12,735 nt of DNA, from NCBI GenBank assembly GCA_002720125.1, contig PBGQ01000017.1, positions 16,428 through 29,162 of the forward strand, in the 5' to 3' direction. The notes below the pieces were generated by a model. It ran no database searches. It was not told where the DNA came from and was given only the letters and a program-made list of their open reading frames with translations. The position numbers were made by a program, and so were the translations under genes. Shown piece after piece: positions 7,591 to 12,735 of the stretch. The DNA is from Rickettsiales bacterium (GTDB taxonomy: Bacteria > Pseudomonadota > Alphaproteobacteria > TMED109). Within the stretch, counting starts at the first letter, position 1, and each line of letters opens with the position of its first letter.

Positions 7591-8585
7591 TTACTTATTC
7601 AGTTCTAGTGGCCACACCCTTATCTTCTTTTTTAATCCCGAAGCAATGAATTCTGCATTTTTACCAAAACCAGTGAATAAATCAATTCTGTATTTCCCTT
7701 TTATAGCATTACCCCTATCATGCGCCAATCCTAGAAAAATATCTTTTTTGTTTTCTATATTTTGTATTATAATAGGAGTTCCACTTTTAATATAACTATC
7801 ATCTACAGCTACACTTACTTTTGGAACTAGAGGAAGTTGACTACTACCTTCTATTTCCCCTTTGTAAACTTCAAAAAAAATGAATCTTTTATTTTTTTCC
7901 ATTATTTTTCTTGCTAAATTAGGGTTATCATAAAGCCACTTTTTTATACTGAACATATTTACTTCCTGCTTTTTTAGGTAACCTTTTTTTATAAGTATTT
8001 TACCAATGGATTTGTATTTCTTATTATTATTTCCTGCGTATTTTATTTTAATTACTTCCGTGTTAGAAAATTTAAGCCTTCCCGATCCTTGGATATGTAA
8101 AAAAAAAGCTTCTATTTCATTCTCTACCCACGCTATTTCTAAATTGTACCCATTTAAAGCTCCCCTGTTTATCTGTTGCCTAGATAACTCTGTTAATTTT
8201 TTATTACCTATGATGTTAGGGTTTTTGTAGATCGGATATCTACTATTCCCTTTACTTTTATAAGCCCTCAATTCTGGTTCATAATATCCCGTCATAAGGC
8301 CTATATTATTCACTTCTGGTATAAGGAAAAATTTTTCTTTTAAAAAATTTACTGCTTCTTTTGAGCTATATATCTTGCTAATACTCTTATCACACAAATT
8401 ATACTTAATTTTGAAGTTAGGTTTGTTTTCATTGCATGAATCTAAAATTAAATTTGTAGTTAACAATAAATTTTCATCATAATAATGTAAATTTCTCAGT
8501 AATGAGTTGTATTGGGTACTATCTTCTATGCGAAAGTGACAACTAGAAAAAAAAACATAATGATATAAATAGATAAAAAACGCAT
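7591..8585 (-). CDS. mltA: Membrane-bound lytic transglycosylase A, with apparent frameshift in the signal peptide
   Basis: MltA cleaves peptidoglycan to 1,6-anhydromuropeptides in the periplasm. The body shows LMTGYYEPELRA, FFLHIQGSGRL, YKSIGKILIKKG, the FFEV region, and the catalytic double-psi-barrel motif AHDRGNAIKG with D290 (restored numbering), then RIDLFTGFG. In its own frame the only usable start is TTG 8466 (291 aa), which removes the signal peptide and a conserved N-terminal segment, yet the frame stays open upstream to 8590. An ATG at 8585, overlapping the timA stop as TAATG, encodes a signal peptide MRFLSIYIIMFFF and hits TAG at 8526. One extra T (or a -1 slip) in the nine-T run at 8547-8555 joins the two as MRFLSIYIIMFFFSSCH, with lipid-attachment Cys16 and a 331-residue product (E. 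coli about 365). The cause may be sequencing error, slippage, or true decay. Confidence 0.85.
8547..8555 (-). other. Nine-T homopolymer at the mltA frame junction
   Basis: On the coding strand nine T lie directly after ATG codon 10 of the signal-peptide frame. Reading through in frame gives LVVTFA and a stop; a -1 ribosomal slip on TTT TTT, or a transcript with ten U, gives FSSC and the MltA frame. Both runs of T and the U_UUU_UUU heptamer are known slippage-prone sequences. Whether slippage happens here is inference. Confidence 0.6.
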
Positions 8586-9160
8586 TATTCTACGCTAACC
8601 TCAGTTAATAGCCAATTCGGATTTTGATTGTTTATTTCTTTTTCGAAAGTCCACACGTCCTTTATTTTTGTAGAACTTTCTTTACTGTTTTCTATATCTT
8701 GTGTTGACAAAAACTGTACTTTTATCCTGGCAAGCTTTTTTACTACTTCTACTTTTAATATGGAGGCATCTAGACTAGTAATTTTTATATTGCTCTTTTT
8801 TGAATTACTATCTTTGTTTTCTTCCATTGATTTCTTGAACGCCTTGTAGACATTCGTACTAATTAAATCTTTAGCTTTTTCAAGGGAATTTTGTTTATAT
8901 GAGGCAACAATAAGATTAAATGCTTTTTTAGCACCCTCTAAAAATACTTCATAGTTGAAGTTTTTATCTAGTTTAAGTAGTCTCTCTTGAGGGCTATCTG
9001 AGGAAATTTCAGGCTTTATGCTCTCTTCATCATTGAAAAATCTGGCATTTTCATCTTTAGTCATTAAATCTGATGAGTCTGTTTTCTTTCCCAATATCCT
9101 ATAGAGATTAGCTGCTAGCACTCCTGCAATTACAGCAAATATTATAATATCTATGTACAG
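8585..9160 (-). CDS. timA: Tim44/TimA-family membrane adaptor protein, probable CTG start
   Basis: The bacterial Tim44-like proteins are inner-membrane proteins with a cytoplasmic or lumenal Tim44 domain; their function is poorly defined. The likely start is CTG at 9160, with an AAGGAG site at 9167-9172 six bases upstream. This gives 191 residues: an N-terminal membrane helix MYIDIIIFAVIAGVLAANLY, then RILGKKT, which matches the family N-terminus (DIIIFA...RLRSVLGRRT type), an acidic linker to about residue 60, and a Tim44 domain from about 65 to 190 (EVFLEGAKKAFNLIVASY; VWTFEK; NWLLTEVSVE). A GTG at 9121 would yield 178 residues and cut the helix in half. No ATG fits before the upstream stop at 9184. 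The TAA overlaps the ATG of mltA (TAATG). In relatives timA sits next to mltA, as here; secB, often upstream, is missing. Confidence 0.82.
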   Translation of the reverse strand: MYIDIIIFAVIAGVLAANLYRILGKKTDSSDLMTKDENARFFNDEESIKPEISSDSPQERLLKLDKNFNYEVFLEGAKKAFNLIVASYKQNSLEKAKDLISTNVYKAFKKSMEENKDSNSKKSNIKITSLDASILKVEVVKKLARIKVQFLSTQDIENSKESSTKIKDVWTFEKEINNQNPNWLLTEVSVE

Positions 9161-9166
9161 AAAATA

Positions 9167-9172
9167 CTCCTT
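9167..9172 (-). promoter_or_regulatory. Ribosome-binding site that decides the timA start
   Basis: AAGGAG on the minus strand, following a run of A, with a six-base spacer TATTTT before CTG 9160. It is the strongest Shine-Dalgarno match I noticed in the window and it points to CTG, not to the GTG 39 bases further on. Confidence 0.75.
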
Positions 9173-9233
9173 TTTTTTAATTTACAATATATTACAAAAA
9201 AATATTAAGATAAATATATTTTTACGTTATAAA

Positions 9234-9905
9234 TCAGTGCTTTCCATTTGCGTACAAGATTTTTATCATTTCTTTGTGCAAACTTAATTCTTCTTCAGTA
9301 ATATTATATACTTTTTTTTCATACTTTGTAGGTATATTTATTTGATTTTCTTTTTTATTTTCCTTCTTTAAGGTTACTAGGTCTATTCCCTGTTGTCTTC
9401 CCCCTTGCATTTCAAGGAAAACTTCCGCTAATAATTCTGCATCTAGCAATGCTCCATGTTTAACCCTTTTGCCCAAATCTATTTTGTATCGTCTACATAA
9501 TGCATCAAGACTAGAAGGCATTCCTGGAAAAAGTGTTCTTGCCATTTTTAAAGTGTCTATTACTTCCAGGTTTTCTAGGTTATCTTTTGAAATTAGTTCC
9601 AGCTCATAGTTTAGGAACTTCATATCGAATAAAGCATTATGTATTATTAGCTCTGCTTTTCCTATAAATTCTATAAACTCATTAGCTATCTCATCGAAAG
9701 GCTTCTTATCTGACAAGAAATCTTCTGTAAGTCCATGAATTTCGTAAGCCTCCTGGGGCATAGATCTATTGGGGTTTATATATCTCTGCCATGTTTTTCC
9801 TGTAGGAAAATTATTATCGAGTTCAACACAACCTATTTCTATTATTCTATGTCCTTGATAGGGATCTAGTCCTGTTGTCTCTACATCTAAAGCTATTCTT
9901 CTCAA
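9234..9905 (-). CDS. dnaQ: DNA polymerase III epsilon subunit (3'-5' proofreading exonuclease)
   Basis: DnaQ is the proofreading exonuclease of the replicative polymerase. The 223-residue protein carries all DEDDh residues: Exo I D7 and E9 in RRIALDVETTGLD, Exo II D94 in IIHNALFDMKFLNYEL, and Exo III H150 and D155 in KHGALLDAELLAEVFLEM. The region after residue 170 is lysine-rich and would carry the polymerase-binding segment; it is short but comparable to other alphaproteobacterial DnaQ. The ATG overlaps the coaE stop by 4 bp. A 73-bp gap separates its stop from timA, where relatives often carry secB. Confidence 0.95.
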   Translation of the reverse strand: MRRIALDVETTGLDPYQGHRIIEIGCVELDNNFPTGKTWQRYINPNRSMPQEAYEIHGLTEDFLSDKKPFDEIANEFIEFIGKAELIIHNALFDMKFLNYELELISKDNLENLEVIDTLKMARTLFPGMPSSLDALCRRYKIDLGKRVKHGALLDAELLAEVFLEMQGGRQQGIDLVTLKKENKKENQINIPTKYEKKVYNITEEELSLHKEMIKILYANGKH

Positions 9906-10528
9906 TTGAATTCCTTTATAATTGAACTTGTAAGCCTATGTTTTTTGTATTTGAGTTCACACAATACAGTATTAATTTCGGATAAGGCATACCTTTTACC
10001 TCTATCTGTATGAATTATTTTGTCCGCTAATACTTTTTTTTCTAATTCGCTCATTTGTTTGCTAACAGTTAAGTCGTATCTTTTAACATCCCAATCTTTC
10101 CTTTTAATCACTCTTATTCTTTGCACATTTCTTGAGCAAGTCAACAAAATTTTAAGATCGTATTTCTCTAAATTATCTTTTTCAAACAATAAGGGAACGT
10201 CTAGAACCACTATTTTTTTTCTTTCTGTTAATTTTTTTTTTATCCATTTTTTTTGTACTTTATTTAGCTCTGTATGTATTATGTTTTCTAATTTATTTAA
10301 CTTATTTTGATCATTGAATACTATTTCAGCTAGTGTTCTTCTGTTGATTTTTTTTTCTGATATAGCCTCTGGAAAAGCTTTAAAAAGTTTTTCTTGTATT
10401 GTTTTTTTGTCGTGTATCTTTCTTACGTGTTTATCACTTTCAAACACCGATATTTTATTTCTAGTAAGATATTTACTTATTTCCGTTTTACCTGTTCCCA
10501 CTGAACCAGTAAGTCCTACAATAATCAT
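9902..10528 (-). CDS. coaE: Dephospho-CoA kinase
   Basis: CoaE phosphorylates the 3'-hydroxyl of dephospho-CoA, the last step of coenzyme A synthesis. The 208-residue P-loop kinase starts MIIVGLTGSVGTGKTEISKY, with the Walker A loop at residues 8-15. The acceptor-site aspartate is probably D32 in FESDKHVRKIH, and the Walker B-like strand is VVLDVPLLFEKD (about 107-118). The lid-region arginines RNVQRIRVIKRKDW are present. It overlaps aroE and dnaQ by 4 bp each, within the widespread alphaproteobacterial aroE-coaE-dnaQ block. Confidence 0.95.
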   Translation of the reverse strand: MIIVGLTGSVGTGKTEISKYLTRNKISVFESDKHVRKIHDKKTIQEKLFKAFPEAISEKKINRRTLAEIVFNDQNKLNKLENIIHTELNKVQKKWIKKKLTERKKIVVLDVPLLFEKDNLEKYDLKILLTCSRNVQRIRVIKRKDWDVKRYDLTVSKQMSELEKKVLADKIIHTDRGKRYALSEINTVLCELKYKKHRLTSSIIKEFN

Positions 10529-11355
10529 TTTTTTTCTATTGCTTTTTTTAAGTCTTTTAGGACTCTCCCATCTATCTTTGGGGTTTTATTAAACCATAAC
10601 TTAAAACTCTCTAGAGCTTGTCCTATAAACATATCTAACCCTGTAATTGTTTGTAGCTCTTCTTTTAATGCTTTCTTTATAAATCCTGTTTTTAGTGGAT
10701 TATAAACAATATCATAAATGATAGCATCTTTTTCCACATTTTTAAGTTTTATTGGTAACTCTTGATATCCAGTCATTCCTAGACTTGTGGAATTTATTAT
10801 CAACCCGCTGTTATTAATAATGTCATAGTCTAACCACTTCCCACAAAATACTTTTGAGTGCTTTTCTGCTATTTTTTTTGCTCTTTTTTCAGTTCTGTTT
10901 ATTATGTAAATTTCTTTTAAATTATTCTTTGACAAAGCATGTACTATTGATTCTGCAGCACCGCCTGCTCCTATTATTACTGCTGGTTTATTCTTATTCC
11001 AATAATTAATTTTTTCCAGCCCTTTTTCAAAGCCTATTATATCTGTGTTGGTTCCTAATAGTTTCCCTTCCTTATTAACTATAGTATTCACAGCTTGTAG
11101 CTTTTTTGCCTCTTCTTCTACGGCATCTAAGTAACCAATTATCTCTTTTTTATATGGTATCGTAACATTCATTCCAACAAAGTTTATTTTCTTTATAGCT
11201 ATGTGAATATTATTAAGATTTTCAATTTCTATTGGTATATAATATGAATTAATTTTATTTTTCTGGATCCAATAATTGTGTAATAAAGGAGACATTGTCT
11301 GCTTTAGTGGATTTCCTATTATGCCTGTTAATCTGAATTTATTCTTTTTTCTCAT
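10525..11355 (-). CDS. aroE: Shikimate dehydrogenase (NADP+)
   Basis: AroE reduces 3-dehydroshikimate to shikimate in aromatic amino acid synthesis. The 276-residue protein has the substrate motif GIIGNPLKQTMSPLLHNYWI (11-30), the catalytic lysine K69 in NVTIPYKKE, the catalytic aspartate D105 in GTNTDIIGF, a nucleotide-binding loop IIGAGGAAESIVHAL (about 127-141) and the NADP-selecting NRTEKRA. INSTSLGM and the C-terminal IDGRVL are also typical, so the enzyme appears complete. The ATG lies inside the end of ppsR (17-bp overlap). Relatives often carry maf between these two genes; it is absent here. Confidence 0.95.
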   Translation of the reverse strand: MRKKNKFRLTGIIGNPLKQTMSPLLHNYWIQKNKINSYYIPIEIENLNNIHIAIKKINFVGMNVTIPYKKEIIGYLDAVEEEAKKLQAVNTIVNKEGKLLGTNTDIIGFEKGLEKINYWNKNKPAVIIGAGGAAESIVHALSKNNLKEIYIINRTEKRAKKIAEKHSKVFCGKWLDYDIINNSGLIINSTSLGMTGYQELPIKLKNVEKDAIIYDIVYNPLKTGFIKKALKEELQTITGLDMFIGQALESFKLWFNKTPKIDGRVLKDLKKAIEKK

Positions 11356-12178
11356 CTGTTTTACTCTTATATATTTTGTAATACTCTATTGCTGTTGCTG
11401 CTATTTCCTCAATAGATTTTCTAGTTACATCTATGGTGGACCATTTATTTTTAGAACAGATTTTTTTTGCTTCCAATATTTCTTTTTTTAAATATTCTAT
11501 GTCTACATAACTAGTTTGGCTTTTCTCCTTTAAAGTATTAAGTCTAGATTTTCTTATTTGTTGTAATCTTTCTGGACTTGCAAACAATCCTATTACTAAA
11601 GTATTTCTGTTTATACCTGAAAAGTCTGCTTCTTGATCCAGTATAAAAGGAATATTTGCAACCTTAATACCTTTATTTGCTAAGTATATTGATGTTGGTG
11701 TCTTAGATGTTCTTGAAACTCCGAATAATACAATATCGGCCTCTGACAGTTCCTGAGTTTTCTGTCCATCATCATTTGCTATTGCATATTGTAATGCCTC
11801 AATCCGTTCGAAATAATCCTCTGTCAAACTATGCTGTTTTCCTGGTTTTTGTTCTTTTTCTGTTTTATAATTATATTCTTTTTTGATCGCTTGTATGGTC
11901 GAATCTAGTATTGGTGTTAACCCTACCCCTATTTTTTCACATTTTACTTTAAGATACTTCTCTAAATTTTTATTTATCATGGTGTATAATACTAAACCAG
12001 GATTTTCCCTAATCTTTTCTATTATATTGTCTATCTGTTTTTCAGTTCTTATTAGCGCCCATTTACTTTCTTTAAATTTTATATTATTGAACCTTGCTAA
12101 TACTGACCTTGCAACTATTGATACCGTTTCTCCTGTGGAATCTGATATTAAATAAATGTGTGGTTTAATTGTGGACAT
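11339..12178 (-). CDS. ppsR: Pyruvate, phosphate dikinase regulatory protein (DUF299)
   Basis: The family proteins are bifunctional kinase/phosphorylases that switch pyruvate, phosphate dikinase or PEP synthase off and on by ADP-dependent phosphorylation of a threonine and phosphate-dependent removal. The 279-residue product has the N-terminal HIYLISDSTGETVS (7-20) and the P-loop LFGVSRTSKTPTSIYLANKG (151-170), followed by VANIPFI. I cannot tell which target is used here. It is the homologue of RP001, the gene flanking the origin opposite hemE in Caulobacter and Rickettsia. It heads the leftward gene run, with a possible promoter at 12214-12219. No clear ribosome-binding site is seen. A symbol such as ppdR is used for the dikinase-specific form. 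Confidence 0.92.
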   Translation of the reverse strand: MSTIKPHIYLISDSTGETVSIVARSVLARFNNIKFKESKWALIRTEKQIDNIIEKIRENPGLVLYTMINKNLEKYLKVKCEKIGVGLTPILDSTIQAIKKEYNYKTEKEQKPGKQHSLTEDYFERIEALQYAIANDDGQKTQELSEADIVLFGVSRTSKTPTSIYLANKGIKVANIPFILDQEADFSGINRNTLVIGLFASPERLQQIRKSRLNTLKEKSQTSYVDIEYLKKEILEAKKICSKNKWSTIDVTRKSIEEIAATAIEYYKIYKSKTDEKKE

Positions 12179-12213
12179 AATGTTGATTATTTCACTTTTT
12201 ACTAAATCTTCTT

Positions 12214-12219
12214 ATTATA
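12214..12219 (-). promoter_or_regulatory. Possible -10 element for the ppsR-aroE-coaE-dnaQ run
   Basis: The minus strand reads TATAAT, a perfect -10 hexamer, 35 bases upstream of the ppsR ATG. The best -35 is TTGGAT with a 19-base spacer, which is weak. In such AT-rich DNA a single hexamer is modest evidence. Confidence 0.4.
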
Positions 12220-12236
12220 CATCATTTTTAATTGTT

Positions 12237-12245
12237 TTATCCAAA
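12237..12245 (+). promoter_or_regulatory. DnaA-like box, one mismatch
   Basis: TTATCCAAA differs from TTATCCACA only at position 8. It lies upstream of the possible ppsR -10 element, about where a -35 element would be. Confidence 0.5.
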
Positions 12246-12275
12246 ATTTAATAGTTTCTGTTTTTTTATTTTATC

Positions 12276-12284
12276 TGTGGATAA
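12276..12284 (-). promoter_or_regulatory. DnaA box, perfect consensus
   Basis: TGTGGATAA on the plus strand is the exact reverse complement of the consensus TTATCCACA. It lies mid-gap between ppsR and hemE, next to T-rich runs. Confidence 0.75.
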
Positions 12285-12349
12285 AAGTAGAGATTTAATT
12301 TTTTTTTCCTATACTTACGCTATTTTTATAATCTTTTTATTATGTTTTC

Positions 12350-12370
12350 TGTTGATAAGTCTGTTGATTT
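12350..12370 (-). repeat. Tandem DnaA-like boxes with 12-bp spacing
   Basis: TGTTGATAA (12350-12358) and TGTTGATTT (12362-12370) have one and two mismatches to the inverted consensus TGTGGATAA. They sit inside two direct copies of TCTGTTGAT (12348-12356 and 12360-12368). A 12-bp period puts them close to the same helix face, which would suit cooperative DnaA binding. Confidence 0.5.
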
Positions 12371-12425
12371 AATTTTATCCTTGTAATTCTATTCTATACT
12401 ACTACAACAATATTATTATATTATT

Positions 12426-12735
12426 ATGAATGTATTTCTGAAAAGATTAAATAATCAAAATACTAAAGAAATTCCTGTTTGGTTTATGAGACAAGCTGGA
12501 AGATATATGAAAGAATATCATCTAGTAAAAAATAAATTCGATGATTTTATTACCATGTGCAAAAATATAGATGCAGTAACTGAGATTACGCTACAACCAA
12601 TTAATAGATTTGAAATAGACGCAGCAATAATATTTTCAGATATATTAATCCTTTTGGAATGTTTGGGGTTAAAAGTTTCTTTTGTAAAAGGAAAAGGGCC
12701 CATAGTGGATAATAAAGATTTTGAAAAAGTAATAG
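12426..12735 (+). CDS. hemE: Uroporphyrinogen decarboxylase, 5' part
   Basis: The frame opens at ATG 12426 and runs off the window end after 103 complete codons, against about 340-355 residues for the full family. HemE decarboxylates the four acetate side chains of uroporphyrinogen III to give coproporphyrinogen III in haem synthesis. The N-terminal signature PVWFMRQAGRYMKEYH (usual PVW.MRQAGRYLPEYR) starts at residue 17 and includes the substrate-binding arginines. It is followed by TLQPINRFEIDAAIIFSDIL, which contains the conserved QP..R...DA.I.FSDIL segment. The missing LP in GRYMKEYH is mild drift. No ribosome-binding site precedes the ATG; TATACT at 12395-12400 is a weak -10 candidate. 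The gene points away from ppsR across the candidate origin, as in Caulobacter. Confidence 0.92.
   Translation, partial: MNVFLKRLNNQNTKEIPVWFMRQAGRYMKEYHLVKNKFDDFITMCKNIDAVTEITLQPINRFEIDAAIIFSDILILLECLGLKVSFVKGKGPIVDNKDFEKVI

Larger units (their letters stand above)
12179..12425. other. Candidate chromosomal replication origin (oriC)
   Basis: The 247-bp gap between divergent ppsR and hemE is extremely AT-rich and is the largest non-coding stretch here. It holds one perfect DnaA box (TGTGGATAA, 12276-12284), two one-mismatch boxes (TTATCCAAA 12237-12245; TGTTGATAA 12350-12358) and two two-mismatch boxes (TGTTGATTA 12181-12189; TGTTGATTT 12362-12370). T- and A-rich runs at 12261-12275 and 12294-12307 could serve as unwinding DNA. 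The origin of Caulobacter and the inferred origin of Rickettsia lie between hemE and the DUF299 gene (RP001), which is established knowledge. I found no CtrA site (TTAA-N7-TTAA). Genes on both sides point away from the region. Confidence 0.7.

Noticed and set aside
12179-12425. CtrA sites (TTAA-N7-TTAA) in the candidate origin
   Set aside because: I checked the TTAA occurrences in the gap and none has a partner at the required spacing.
12518-12703. Reverse-strand open frame over hemE
   Set aside because: The plus-strand frame has clear HemE motifs; the reverse frame has none.
12704-12712. AGTGGATAA inside hemE as a further DnaA box
   Set aside because: One mismatch, but within conserved coding sequence and outside the gap; likely chance.

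Overview
The window is AT-rich (about 70% A+T by eye) and densely packed, and it reads as chromosome from an alphaproteobacterium with a compact genome. Three things support this: the protein families (MltA, TimA/Tim44, PpsR/DUF299, stand-alone HisB and HisE), the gene order hemE | ppsR-aroE-coaE-dnaQ-timA-mltA-smr-his, which resembles the origin-proximal block of Caulobacter and Rickettsia, and use of the standard genetic code (TGA serves as a stop in several genes). The genus cannot be read from the sequence. Complete histidine-operon genes argue against a typical obligate intracellular Rickettsia; an AT-rich free-living or facultatively host-associated lineage fits better.

Layout. Positions 1-1925, plus strand: the 3' end of rsmI (16S rRNA methyltransferase), a two-BON-domain envelope lipoprotein resembling DolP, and gshB (glutathione synthetase). 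Positions 1940-7539, minus strand: one tightly overlapping run read lldD, smr, hisB, hisH, a GNAT acetyltransferase, hisA, hisF, hisE and a HIT-family hydrolase. Positions 7591-9160, minus strand: mltA (lytic transglycosylase) and timA (Tim44-like membrane adaptor). Positions 9234-12178, minus strand: dnaQ, coaE, aroE and ppsR, overlapping by 4, 4 and 17 bp. Positions 12179-12425: a 247-bp very AT-rich gap with a perfect DnaA box and near-matches, which I read as a candidate replication origin. Positions 12426-12735, plus strand: the 5' end of hemE. No gene-free stretch exceeds 300 bases. I see no rRNA, tRNA, CRISPR array or mobile element.

How the genes fit together. HisB, HisH, HisA, HisF and HisE cover the middle of histidine synthesis, and HisH with HisF forms imidazole glycerol phosphate synthase; hisG, hisI, hisC and hisD are not here. 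All genes from ppsR leftward to the HIT gene point away from the candidate origin, as does hemE, so they would be transcribed with the replication fork.

Points needing attention. (1) mltA has no usable start in its own frame. An ATG overlapping the timA stop opens a lipoprotein signal peptide that joins the MltA body only by a one-base shift in a run of nine T. (2) timA probably starts at a CTG codon behind a strong ribosome-binding site; the downstream GTG would remove its membrane anchor. (3) The ppsR-hemE gap looks like oriC. (4) maf, secB and yraN, often found at these positions in relatives, are missing.
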